A DNA stretch of 64,000 nucleotides, taken from positions 156,883 to 220,882 of the forward strand of contig JAIVFJ010000107.1 of assembly GCA_025765615.1 (NCBI GenBank), read 5' to 3'. How positions within the stretch are numbered: the stretch's first letter is position 1; each line of letters begins with the position of its first letter. Positions 1 to 10,132 of this stretch are shown in pieces. Source of the DNA: Zopfochytrium polystomum. Its lineage: Eukaryota; Chytridiomycota; Chytridiomycetes; Chytridiales; Chytridiaceae. A program made the position numbers and the translations under genes. The notes beneath the pieces are model-generated. The model saw nothing but the letters and a program-made list of their open reading frames with translations. It did no database searches and was not told the origin of the DNA.

Positions 1-302
1 GTGCAGCCCCCTGTTCCCTCTGTTTTCTGATGGCTCCAACCTGCAGGAGTATAAAAGCAGCAACATCTCACAGAGATCAAACAAGGAACCCAACCCCCTC
101 CTTGCTGCTTTGACAGAATCCAGTGCAAAACAAGCCAATCTCTCTTCCTCCATTTGCTCTCTCTTCCCTCTCTGCCCACTCACTCCTCTCTCCTCTCTCC
201 ATCCTCTCACTCCTCTCCCTTTTCCATCATCACTGCTCTCTCTTTCTCTCTTTTCCTCTCCACACACACCAAATCCCTCCAGTCCTGGGTGGGATTTCAT
301 CA
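1..302 (+). mobile_element. LTR-A, 3' part (cut by window start)
   Basis: This stretch repeats 5300-5601 at a constant offset of 5299 bases, so it is the 3' end of a long LTR whose 5' part lies outside the window. It holds a TATA box (tataaaag at 50-57), then a pyrimidine-rich U5-like stretch, and ends in TTTCATCA. The LTR 3' end is set by the solo copy at 31256-32423, where similarity stops at the same TCATCA. ORFs read across it are low-complexity and not genes. Confidence 0.75.
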
Positions 303-1430
303 CAGCGAACTGGCGGTGGAGGGCGGTGGTGGGCAGTGGCAAGGCAGCAATGCTGATTGATGGATTGGGCTGCTGTAGTGATGGGTGGGTGGTGGTGGGA
401 GGTTGATCTTGGTTTCTGTAAAGCTGCTGCAATCACAGTGTTGTTGGTGATGACGTCGAAATTGCGGCATGAAATCTGAGCAATGATAAGCCAACGATCG
501 TGCTGGGAGAGTGACGGGGGCGAGACAGCTCACTGAGTGCAATGTACTCCACTATTGTGTAATGAATCACCACTTCCACCATCTGTCATTGTCAACATCA
601 AAGATGCACCAACTGGACTTCCCAAGCCACTTGCAAATCGAACAATCACTCACCATCTCTTGCGACTCTACCTTGCATCAGCCAAACCAGAGCCACACTT
701 CCCAAAGTGCTTCCCTAAAGAAACAATCCACCAATCACAACTCCCACCAGTGCCACGTTCCCACAAGGAGGCCCACGCATCAGACTGCAACAAAGAATGG
801 ACTGCATCTGAGCTTGAGGAACTTCACTCTCTCATGGACAAGCACAAGGTCTGGGAATGGGCAGTTCTTCCTCCTGGCAAACGTGCAATGTTCTGCATAT
901 GGGTTTATGCCTACAAGCTCAACCCCTTTGGCTGCGATGGAAAGCCTGTCTTGTCGTATGTGGAAACACCCAAAGTGAAGGCATCGACTACACAGACACC
1001 TTTTCTCCTGTCGTCCGGATCCAGGCCATCTGACTGCTCATTGCAATCAGCCTTGCTTTTGACCTCAAGTACCACAGCATGGATGTCAACACAGCCAACG
1101 TGTACGCTTTTCTCAAAGAAGTCATCTACATGGATCCACCAAAAGGCCACAAGTGGTTCACTCCAGATGGAAAGAAACTATTCTGCAAACTCCTCAAGAG
1201 CCTCTATGGACTTCATCAATCTGGATGCAACTGGTTCCTGACCTTTTGCAAGTTCATTGTCAAGAAACTTGGCTTTGACCAATCTCTTGGTAAACCTGCC
1301 TCTTCTTTCAAGTAGACCCTCAGCAGCAAACGTTTGAAATCATCTTTATTTTTGTCAACGACATTAACGTCATGACCAACACCCCAGCTCTCGTCGAATT
1401 TCATGTTTTTCAGGTTTTGTCATTTTTTTT
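303..1430 (+). pseudogene. copia-type pol remnant (reverse transcriptase, N-terminal part)
   Basis: About 300 bp of leader includes a short LTR-C-like piece. After it come broken frames of a Ty1/copia reverse transcriptase. Around 690-960 the frame reads the usual pre-RT block (HKEAHA, EWTASELEEL, KHKVWEWAVLPPGKRA). At 1079-1315 another frame gives MDVNTANVYAFLKE and the hallmark KSLYGLHQSGCNW. Frame changes and the absence of YVDD and RNase H show it is dead. It is identical in reading to 5602-6727 and to the inverted copy 35429-36556. Confidence 0.8.
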
Positions 1431-1776
1431 TCTCCTTTCTTCTTTTTCACCTTTTCTCCAAGAAATCTCTTGTGAGAAAACAGGTGAGGATTGTCCCAGT
1501 TGCCCCCAAGTACCCCAAACACCTCTCGTGTGCGTAGCGCGCAACTGATCCTATCCTTATCGCCCTCCCGAGTGCAGCTGGAGCTCGCAATCGCAGCGGC
1601 TTTGCTGCCGCAGTATCTGGATCTGCCACCACCACCAATCTCGCAACCAAAGGCAGCGATCTTGCCACAATTGCAGTGGCTTCGCCACTACCTTCATACC
1701 ATTTCGCTGCAATATCAGCCTTCAGTCGCGATTCCGACATCACTGTGATGTAGGGGATCTGCAGCCGCCTTCGACC
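1431..1776. other. unassigned insert between copia fragments
   Basis: Copia similarity stops in a T-run at about 1430; the sister copy at 6728 continues into RNase H instead. This 346-bp stretch has no recognisable gene. It contains a pyrimidine-rich start and a purine/pyrimidine-balanced part rich in CTG and CAG triplets (about 1570-1690). Its mirror copy lies at 35083-35428. Confidence 0.4.
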
Positions 1777-2005
1777 TGAAAGAATTCGCTATGTTGGCTG
1801 ATTGATGGATTGGGCTGCTATGGTGTACACCACTGAAGGTGGTGGTGGTGGGAGGTTGATCTTGGCCTCTGTTAGTCCTGTGTTTGTCTTTATACAAAAC
1901 TGTGACAAGGACCATTGCTTGCAAACTGCTGCAAGTCATCCCTGCAGAGCAGTATCAGGTCAAAGCTCCTGCACACTGCTTACACCAAAAGACCCAAAAC
2001 TAACA
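1777..2005 (-). mobile_element. LTR-C copy, minus orientation
   Basis: Read on the minus strand it starts TGTTAGTTTTGGG, carries a TATA-like tataaaga, and ends GAATTCTTTCA, i.e. the canonical TG...CA. Its 229 bp match the plus-oriented copy at 2255-2485 and the copy at 26695-26923. With 2255-2485 it forms an inverted pair around a 249-bp pol fragment. No target duplication is visible on either side. Confidence 0.75.
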
Positions 2006-2254
2006 TTTTCACCATGTGTTGTTGTCAACATCAAAGATGCACCTACTGAACTTCGCAAGCTACTTGCAAATTGAACAATCACTTGCCATCTCTTGTGGCT
2101 CTATCTTGCATCAGCCAAGCCGAACCACGCTTTCCAAAGCACTTCCCTAAAGAACCAATCCACCAATCACAACTTCCACCAGTGCTACGTTTCCACAAGG
2201 AAGCCCACGCATTAGACTACAACAGAGAATGGACTGCATCTGAGCTTGAGGAAC
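2006..2254 (+). pseudogene. copia pol fragment between two LTR-C copies
   Basis: Clearly homologous to 580-825 (same peptide series NIKDAPT, EPRFPKHFPKEPIHQSQLPP, EWTASELEEL), but diverged at many bases. It breaks off exactly at GGAAC, where LTR-C begins at 2255. In the homologous intact stretch the sequence continues with TTCACTC, which is found next to the LTR-C at 26695. Confidence 0.75.
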
Positions 2255-2485
2255 TGTTAGTTTTGGGTCTTTTGGTGTAAACAGTGTGCAGGAGCTTTGA
2301 CCTGATACTGCTCTGCAAGGATGACTTGCAGCATTTTGCAAGTGATGGTCCTTGTAACAGTTTTGTATAAAGACAAACACAAGACTGACAGAAGCCAAGA
2401 TCAACCTCCCACCACCACCACCTTCAGTAGTGTACACACCACAGCAGCCCAACCCATCAATCAGCCAACATAGGAAATTCTTTCA
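2255..2485 (+). mobile_element. LTR-C copy, plus orientation
   Basis: 231 bp running TGTTAGTTTTGGG...AATTCTTTCA, with a TATA-like box in the middle. It is inserted in the copia pol sequence after GGAAC (2250-2254). The right side (tacaaaactg) does not repeat GGAAC, so it is either the 5' LTR of an element or one half of a rearranged insertion. Confidence 0.75.
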
Positions 2486-4398
2486 TACAAAACTGTTACC
2501 CATCCCAATCACTTCCCCCTTGGTTTCAACAAAATCCAATCAGTAGAAGGGGTTGTACGCTTTTCAGATCTGCCAACTTCGTGGAGCGATCACGGGCGCT
2601 ACAGACATTGTACAGCAATTTCGTTACTACCATCGGAAAGCTCTTGATCTCCTCTTTCCAACGAACCCACCTGATCTCGGATCAGACGCTCCTACGTCGT
2701 ATCCACCGCCTCCAAAGTCGTCGCCCACTTTTCCAACTTCAACCTCAATTTGCTCGCCTTCCAGACCTCCCCCAGCCGATCCCAAGCTATCTTTGGAAAG
2801 GCCTGCTTCTGGACTACACGACTGTCACCAGGGGCATCCCAAAATCACTCTCCTTTGTGATAAGCGCCCACTTTTTCCATTCAGGGTCACCAGATTACCT
2901 CCAACCCTCACCATTAATTTTTGATTTTTTGTCCCCATTTGAGACAACGACCCCCCCCCTACCTGACACACACTAAGCTAACAAACCAACTTTTCATCTG
3001 CTGCAACACCACCTTCACAACACACCTAAAATCCAACGAAATCCTTTCAAACTTGGCACACATAATCGTCCTGAGAAAACAACATGACTACTGACTCAAC
3101 CAATCACATCAACGCAGAGCAGAACGATGCAGTTGATCCACTAGACCTCTGCAACACTGGAACCTGTCTCATCAGAGATGGACCATTCCAAGGACAGAGA
3201 TTCCAACTGGTGCCTCCGTCTTGTGGACCAGAGAAAGTAACTTGGTTTCCTAGTGCACAGAACCAGAATGCACATTGCTGTCTAATCATTCCTCGCCACA
3301 TCTATCGAGCCCTCACCCAAATCACACCTGGTCGAACTTGCAAAGGAGATCATTGACGACTTTGAATGCATTAAAATGGAACCAACTGAAGCCTCAGATG
3401 CCTTCATTACCCGATTCACTGAAGCGTACCATCGAGTTGACAGCTTTGCAAAGTCAGCAGCTGGAGAACTTCTCCATCATATTCGCCCTTTCCAACAAGT
3501 TGTTCGAATCTTTGTTGGCTCACTGGGCCAAAGCCTGTTGGATATGGGAAAAGGAAAAGTTTTTCTTGTTGTCGGCAACCCAGCTCCTCAGATAACAAGT
3601 TTAGCCAAACTAATCTCACTCTTCAAAAACCTGTTTGACAAAACAACTATGATAAGCAACACATCGAGCTGGCTGATCAAGCAACAATCACTTGGCTACT
3701 GCTGCACCAGAAATCACCACACCAACTATTACTATCCTGGTTATCTGCCTTCATATTGATTGAACAACAAACAGCAGAGGTCCTCAAAAACCAACCAGCT
3801 CCATCAACTAATAATCAATCTGCTAAGTGTTTTGCTCTTCGCTTTTGATATGCATCAAAGTAACTGCCTTTATCCTCTCAACATTCAGCCATGCAGTCGC
3901 CTGTCAGTAATGATTCATCATTCCATGAACATCAACACAGGCATTTTAGTTTTTGGAGACCTGCACCTCTAACAACTGTCCCTGTGCCCTCTTAATAATA
4001 CTTACTCATTTTCAACAGGGCATAACAAATTAGGAATTAATGATATGGTGTTTTCCTCGTCTATCAACCCATGGAGTTGGCAGTTCAATTTCTGGATTCC
4101 CTGATACAATTATCATTGACATGGCCACCTTTTGAGATCAGAGTGTTTTCAACCACACTGAAACTCTCACCATCAAACATATTAGTGATTGGGATGACCA
4201 ATAGTTGTGCAAGTGCCAACTCTCACGACCATGGCAACCTTGTGCAATTTCCTCATAACTTTGGACTCTGTTACATCAAGCTAAGCCTCTCTTTATCTTT
4301 TCTCACATAACTTCAGCACTTCAGCCAAAGACAATTTGCAGTCCATTCATTGATAGAACAAGGACTGGTTGAGTAGTTTAACAATCCTCTAACCATTT
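2486..4398 (+). pseudogene. copia-type leader and gag remnant
   Basis: A broken 5' region of a copia-like element. A leader-like stretch (2560-2990) is shared, in diverged form, with the minus strand at 8490-8860. A gag-like start follows at 3084 (MTTDST..., NDAVDPLDL), which recurs on the minus strand near 8370-8180. At 3376-3759 a gag core-like frame is open (EASDAFITRFTEAYHRVDSFA, then a break-up into unrelated frames). No intact protein remains. From 3760 to 4398 I see only short AT-rich ORFs with no family resemblance. The exact mirror is 32461-34373. Confidence 0.55.
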
Positions 4399-4435
4399 TG
4401 TAAACAGTCTATTCTGAGTGGTTGCTAGGCAAGCG
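4399..4435 (-). mobile_element. LTR-B 3' end fragment
   Basis: On the minus strand this reads CGCTTGCCTAGCAACC...GACTGTTTACA, the 3' end of LTR-B (compare 7430-7600) with an internal deletion. It ends in AAGCG directly before LTR-A. The mirror copy at 31251-32460 shows why: LTR-A inserted into LTR-B at CGCTT. Confidence 0.7.
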
Positions 4436-4742
4436 TGTTGAGATTCGACCCACAGGGTACACTACGCCTGTTACTGATGATTCCTTTGAGAACTCCATCC
4501 AGTCACATTGGATGGGGTGCTTGAAGGGCTCAGTAGATTCAATACTTGAATGGGGCGCTCGGAAGGGCTAATCTGTTCTCAATAAAAAGAGATAGGCAAA
4601 GGTGGCTGTTGTTCTAGCTTTGTTCATCCTACCGGTAGGAACAATGCAATTAGAACATGCACAACAACGCTCAAACTATGCACTCTGCACATGTAACACA
4701 GCACAGCAAGCATGCAGAAGCAGTGTACCACTGCCCAATGCT

Positions 4743-4852
4743 CCGGAATTCCGCTCTCTGCACCGGAATTCCGCACTCTGCATCGGAATTCCGCTTCCTG
4801 ATCTGGAATTCCTCTCTCTGCACCAGAATTCCGCTTCCTGATCTGGAATTCC
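4743..4852 (+). repeat. 20-bp minisatellite in LTR-A U3
   Basis: Six units with an exact 20-bp period, each carrying a GAATTC core (4745, 4765, 4785, 4805, 4825, 4845) followed by CTCTCTGCACC or TTCCTGATCT. The other LTR-A copies have the same array; the copy at 36557-37723 has a slightly different unit series. Confidence 0.85.
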
Positions 4853-5098
4853 AGCTTTCCTGCTGTGCTGTGCATTCTGAGCAATGCAAGAGGCATTTAG
4901 GAATCAGGGATTGCACCAATCACTGCATTTCTAAAAGTGAGATAAAAACTGAGCTCACCAGAGATTGCACCAATCATTGGATTTCTAAAAACAAGGAAAA
5001 AAGCGGCTTGTTTCCCAAACAAGCTTCCTGATTTGGAAACAACCAAACCAATTTACAAGCAACTGTTTCTCAAACAAGCTGTAAATTGGTTCCTGGTG

Positions 5099-5250
5099 GT
5101 ACTCAGCCCAGACAAAGTACTCAGCCCAAGGTTGTACTCAGCCCTGGGTGGTGCTCAGCCCAGGATGGTACTCAGCCCTGGTTGGTACTCAGCCCTGGGT
5201 GATTCCCAGCCCTGGGTGGTACTCAGCACTGAATGGGTACTTAGCCCAGG
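5099..5250 (+). repeat. 17-18-bp tandem array in LTR-A U3
   Basis: About nine units of 17-18 bp built on ACTCAGCCCTGGGTGGT lie 100-250 bp upstream of the LTR TATA box. The position and phasing look like a multimerised upstream regulatory site, but no binding protein can be named from sequence. Confidence 0.75.
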
Positions 5251-5348
5251 CTGGGGGTTGGTGCTCAGCCTGTTTTATCTCATTTCTGTGGCCTGCTCTG
5301 TGCAGCCCCCTGTTCCCTCTGTTTTCTGATGGCTCCAACCTGCAGGAG

Positions 5349-5356
5349 TATAAAAG
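5349..5356 (+). promoter_or_regulatory. TATA box of LTR-A
   Basis: tataaaag is preceded by CTGCAGGAG and followed 10-30 bp later by purine-rich sequence. It is conserved in all LTR-A copies (50-57, and the mirror positions near 31506 and 36803). It is the likely Pol II core promoter of the element. Confidence 0.65.
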
Positions 5357-5601
5357 CAGCAACATCTCACAGAGATCAAACAAGGAACCCAACCCCCTCC
5401 TTGCTGCTTTGACAGAATCCAGTGCAAAACAAGCCAATCTCTCTTCCTCCATTTGCTCTCTCTTCCCTCTCTGCCCACTCACTCCTCTCTCCTCTCTCCA
5501 TCCTCTCACTCCTCTCCCTTTTCCATCATCACTGCTCTCTCTTTCTCTCTTTTCCTCTCCACACACACCAAATCCCTCCAGTCCTGGGTGGGATTTCATC
5601 A

Positions 5602-6727
5602 CAGCGAACTGGCGGTGGAGGGCGGTGGTGGGCAGTGGCAAGGCAGCAATGCTGATTGATGGATTGGGCTGCTGTAGTGATGGGTGGGTGGTGGTGGGAG
5701 GTTGATCTTGGTTTCTGTAAAGCTGCTGCAATCACAGTGTTGTTGGTGATGACGTCGAAATTGCGGCATGAAATCTGAGCAATGATAAGCCAACGATCGT
5801 GCTGGGAGAGTGACGGGGGCGAGACAGCTCACTGAGTGCAATGTACTCCACTATTGTGTAATGAATCACCACTTCCACCATCTGTCATTGTCAACATCAA
5901 AGATGCACCAACTGGACTTCCCAAGCCACTTGCAAATCGAACAATCACTCACCATCTCTTGCGACTCTACCTTGCATCAGCCAAACCAGAGCCACACTTC
6001 CCAAAGTGCTTCCCTAAAGAAACAATCCACCAATCACAACTCCCACCAGTGCCACGTTCCCACAAGGAGGCCCACGCATCAGACTGCAACAAAGAATGGA
6101 CTGCATCTGAGCTTGAGGAACTTCACTCTCTCATGGACAAGCACAAGGTCTGGGAATGGGCAGTTCTTCCTCCTGGCAAACGTGCAATGTTCTGCATATG
6201 GGTTTATGCCTACAAGCTCAACCCCTTTGGCTGCGATGGAAAGCCTGTCTTGTCGTATGTGGAAACACCCAAAGTGAAGGCATCGACTACACAGACACCT
6301 TTTCTCCTGTCGTCCGGATCCAGGCCATCTGACTGCTCATTGCAATCAGCCTTGCTTTTGACCTCAAGTACCACAGCATGGATGTCAACACAGCCAACGT
6401 GTACGCTTTTCTCAAAGAAGTCATCTACATGGATCCACCAAAAGGCCACAAGTGGTTCACTCCAGATGGAAAGAAACTATTCTGCAAACTCCTCAAGAGC
6501 CTCTATGGACTTCATCAATCTGGATGCAACTGGTTCCTGACCTTTTGCAAGTTCATTGTCAAGAAACTTGGCTTTGACCAATCTCTTGGTAAACCTGCCT
6601 CTTCTTTCAAGTAGACCCTCAGCAGCAAACGTTTGAAATCATCTTTATTTTTGTCAACGACATTAACGTCATGACCAACACCCCAGCTCTCGTCGAATTT
6701 CATGTTTTTCAGGTTTTGTCATTTTTT
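5602..6727 (+). pseudogene. copia-type pol remnant, second tandem copy
   Basis: Base-for-base parallel to 303-1428, with the same broken RT frames (5836-6540 and 6378-6614, including KSLYGLHQSGCNW). It follows LTR-A directly. The parallel ends inside a T-run at about 6727, where this copy goes on into RNase H. The RT palm with YVDD is missing, so an internal deletion joined the RT start to RNase H. Confidence 0.8.
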
Positions 6728-7191
6728 TGGTCCCACGCAAACAACATCGAGTATCGCTATCCTCCACAGAAGCAGAATACTTCTCACTTTCTGAAGCCTT
6801 CCAAGAAGCACAATGGCTCTCAGCCGTATTATCAGAGTTACAACTCCCCGCACAGCAGCCACTACCAATCCTTAAGGACAATCAATCTGCAATCGCACTA
6901 GTGCTCAATCCTCTCACACATGCTGACACAAAACACATTGACATACGTGCTCTTTTCCTCTGGCAAGGCGTCGCCACTGGAGATATCACTGATGCTACGT
7001 ACCACCAACCAGCAACCAGATCGCAGACATTCTCACAAAACCACTCTCAATGTCTCAGCACCAGCAACTGACCTCACTACTTGGCCTCCGACCCCGCTCC
7101 AACCTTTCAAACACCCTTTCAGTTGAAGCCTCAGACACTTGCGCACGCTTTGCATAACTGGTGCTACACCCATGGCCATCGTGCGGGGGGG
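6728..7191 (+). pseudogene. copia-type RNase H end plus polypurine tract
   Basis: The frame from 6727 reads the copia RNase H signature (KQHRVSLSSTEAEYFSLSEA, LKDNQSAIALVLNP, HADTKHIDIR). It then loses frame near 6965; the remaining peptide (NQQIADILTKPLS type) is split over two frames up to about 7130. GTGCGGGGGGG at 7181-7191 sits directly before the LTR TG and is the polypurine tract for plus-strand priming. Confidence 0.8.
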
Positions 7192-7600
7192 TGTTAGGCA
7201 GAACTGACTGGTTAGCAGCAAGAGGCACAAGACAGACCTGAGCCTATTGTGACTGTCAGTTATTGTTCTCACGATACCCATGGTAGAGCGAGCCACCGCC
7301 AATGCAGACCTGGGTGCTGACTTGCGCTGATGACAAATCTCCAAGCATTAAGTGGAACAGAAACCCAGTGTCAACAGTTTTCCTCCTCCTCTGCTCAAGC
7401 AGATAATATAGGAGAGGTTTTACCCTGTGCCAGTCCCGCTTGCCTAGCAACCATTACAGCGTGCATATCATCATTATGTATCAATAATTCATAACAGAGT
7501 TTTTACTCTTTCTCTCCAAGTTGGGGAGAAGGACCACCCACAAACACACATCTCCACTTCATTCACTCCTTCCACTCACACTCAGAGTAGACTGTTTACA
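7192..7600 (+). mobile_element. LTR-B (3' LTR)
   Basis: 409 bp, TGTTAGGCAGAACTG...GACTGTTTACA, preceded by a polypurine tract and followed by TCTCG. It is closely similar over its whole length to 50116-50529. The preceding RNase H makes this the 3' LTR of a copia-type element whose 5' LTR is not directly linked here. Confidence 0.8.
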
Positions 7601-9120
7601 TCTCGATGCAAACAGTCCAATTGGGGAAGAGACACGGAGCAATGAAGTCTTTCAACCTCTGCGATCCAGAGCCTCTTGGCCCTGGTGGTGGTGCCCCTTC
7701 TTGGGTAGTGTTCGCAGTGGACAAGGGCAATGATGGCGGCAGAGGCATGGCTGAGATGGTGAAGTTTCAAATTCTTGGTGACAAGGAAGTGGAGCCCTAA
7801 ACGTTTGGTGCAACGACCAACAGGAGTTTGATCGCTACTGTTGAATATGGCGCCAGGTTTATCTACATCCATAGAAACAAAAACTTCCCATCTCTATTGA
7901 TGTCGTTGGTGGGGATGAGACTGTATAATGCAGTTGGTGCGTAGAATGCTTTCTTGATGACAATTTTGACACTGTCCAGTATAGGAATCCTTGCTGAGCC
8001 AGATCCCTTTGTCTTGAGTGGTGGGGACTCCTTGTCTATGGTGCCAACAGCAGAGTCTTCTCTTCATATGAGGTGAACAGGTGGAGGTCTTTGAGAATGG
8101 TCCTTGGGCGGCAAGTGTCAACAACAATTGGGGACTCTCTGAAGACAGCTGAGTGCGATGAGGAAAGGGCATCAGATTTTGTGCGGAGGTCTAGTGGATC
8201 AACAGCATTGTTCTCCTCTGCGTTGACGTGACTTGTTTCAATGCAGTGGTGTAAGTTGACATTTTTGTTGGAGAGTTCTGCTGGAAGATCTTCCAAGCAG
8301 TCACTGAAATTCTCTGGTCCCTCCAAGATGCTGAAGGACTTGGCAACATACTTGGTTGAGTCAGTAGTCATATTGTTTCTCAAGGCGATTATGTGTGCCA
8401 AGTTTGAAAGGATTTTGTTGGGCTTTCGGTGTGTTGTGACGCTGGTGTTGCAGCAGATGAAAAGTTGGATTGTTAGCTTGGTGTGTGTCATGTAGTGGGG
8501 TGGTCGTTGTCTCCAATTGGGGACAAAAAATCAAAAATTAATGATGTGAGGGTTGGAGGTAATCTGGTGACCCTGAATGGAAAAAGGCGTTGCTTATCAG
8601 AAAGGAGAGTGATTTTGGGATGCCACTGGTGATGGTCGTGTAGTCCAGAAGCAGGCCTTTCCAATGATAGCTTGAGGTTTGTTGGGGTTGGTCTGCAAGG
8701 CGAGCAAATTGAGGTTGAAGTTGGAAAAGTGGAAGCCAACTTCAGGGGCCACGTATACGACCAAGGAGTGTCCAATCTGGTTCCTGAGCACTTGAGTGCA
8801 CACGCTTTCTGAAGGAAAACCATCTCCACTCGATCAGGGATTGGTCGTGGGCTCATTCAGAGCATGGGGGCGACAGCGGCTACGGAGGATTGATGTGTCT
8901 TCTTCGCTCTGTCCTTCCCCATTAGTGGACAATATTGGCACTGTATTGCAATTCTAGTGGAGACAAACATTGAATTGAATGTGTATTTTGGGAACCCCTC
9001 GTCAGAGAGGTAGACAGAGCCCAATAGGGACGACTGCAGACAGGGTTGAAGACAGCCAACATGGACAAAATCCAATTAAGTAGACACACATGGACAAATG
9101 GAGCGGACACAGTAAATAGA
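7601..9120 (-). pseudogene. degenerate copia-type 5' region, minus orientation
   Basis: Read on the minus strand, 8856-8490 matches the leader-like stretch of 2690-2960. 8371-8180 then gives a gag-like start (MTTDST, FSILEGPENFSDCLEDL, NNAVDPLDL) homologous to 3084-3150. Downstream (8170-7610) only broken frames remain. The stretch 8871-9120 has no recognisable content. TCTCG at 7601-7605 is the flank of LTR-B. Confidence 0.5.
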
Positions 9121-9154
9121 CTATTTTTGAAAGGCCTGGACTATGTGAGAAACA

Positions 9155-9232
9155 GACATAATAGCACACTGGTCAGAGCGTGCAAACGCGCTCACTAAGT
9201 GCCAGGGTTCAAATGCCCTTTGGTGTTATGAG
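9155..9232 (+). other. tRNA-like, possibly SINE-derived segment
   Basis: An A-box-like TAGCACACTGG (9162-9172) and a B-box-like GGTTCAAATGC (about 9206-9216) have tRNA-like spacing. The outer bases CATAA and TTATG can pair. The T stem (AGGG / CCCT) is good, but the D stem and the anticodon stem do not form cleanly and no anticodon can be assigned. It is best read as a decayed tRNA or a tRNA-derived short retroelement. Confidence 0.35.
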
Positions 9233-10132
9233 ACAGTTCTCTGCTGTCAGTCTTACATCAGTCAAACTGTCCTCAGCTGCAAGAACAGATGGTCAAAATT
9301 TACGAATGTGGTCAGGCGCTCAAGATCCACCCTGGCGCATTTCCCAAGCCGCACAATTTTAAGCTACAAATGCTGCCAGGAGGACAGTACTGATGTCTAG
9401 TAGCTTGTGAACGCCCTGGTCAATGTAGTACTAAGGTGAAGCAGTCCTGTTACTTGTTTTAGATGGCCCTGGACCTTTCAAACTGGTTACTCTGTTTCCC
9501 ACAGTGGGCAAACAACGGCTCAATAGTAACAAGAAGCAGGAAAGTAGAGCCTGAAACTGAAGACAACAGGAAAGGTTCTTCTGCTGATTACTCTGCTGCA
9601 AACGATTCGAAAACAGAAAGTGGAAGGAAAGCATCCCGTTCTTTCATTCACGTTATTCTCTTACTGTCGACACTGGGAAAAATTAAGAACACAGATCTCT
9701 AGCCGCGTCCCGCCGGCCCTTAATTTCTCGACTATAAATAGACCCACGCGTCACACGTGCACGCCCGCTTTTCGCACTCTAGCTCCCACCAACCTGACCT
9801 AACCAGCCCTCCCAAAGAGGAAAGAAAGAAACAACTCACTCAATGCCCAGGCCTGGGCGAATAAGTTCGAGTCACGTGAGCGAACGTGAACAGACCCCAC
9901 ACGGAGTCATGAGAACAAGGAAGTAACGATCGCAAAAAAACCTGTGAATTTTTACCACCATTTGCTGGGAGCCAGATATTGGAGCAGAAGAACTAACAGC
10001 AAATGGAGTCCGAGAACACAAGGAGATCGAGGGGCATAAATCGAAGAAAAGGCGTCAAAATTGAGAGATAGCAGCAGGTCACAAAGGTGGGAAGAAAGGT
10101 TCGAAGGCCAAGTCATGACCGGAAGGGCTCTT
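9233..10132. other. no gene seen; isolated TATA motif
   Basis: No ORF here resembles a protein. A perfect TATAAATAG lies at 9733-9741 in a GC-rich context, followed 100 bp later by a short 27-codon ORF (9843-9926). That could be an orphan core promoter or an unrecognised first exon; I see no downstream exon that fits. Confidence 0.3.

Larger units (their letters stand above)
4436..5601 (+). mobile_element. LTR-A, recombinant copy
   Basis: 1166 bp from TGTTGAGATTCG to TTTCATCA. U3 holds two tandem-repeat arrays (4743-4852 and 5099-5250), U3/R has TATA at 5349-5356, and U5 is pyrimidine-rich. Its left flank is AAGCG in LTR-B, as for the solo LTR at 31256-32423, but its right flank is internal copia sequence, as for the LTR at 36557-37723. 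Diagnostic bases switch from the first type (near 4880) to the second (near 5083), so it is a recombination product. Confidence 0.8.

Noticed and set aside
1777..2485. Foldback/MITE DNA transposon with terminal inverted repeats
   Set aside because: Each arm is a TG...CA LTR found alone, with a polypurine tract, at 26695-26923.
4743..5250. CRISPR-like array
   Set aside because: Repeats are contiguous without unique spacers and lie inside a eukaryotic LTR.
5148..5731. ORFs of 180-185 codons on both strands
   Set aside because: They run through LTR-A repeats, the TATA box and a CT-rich stretch; the peptides are low-complexity and the same on every LTR copy, so they are chance ORFs.
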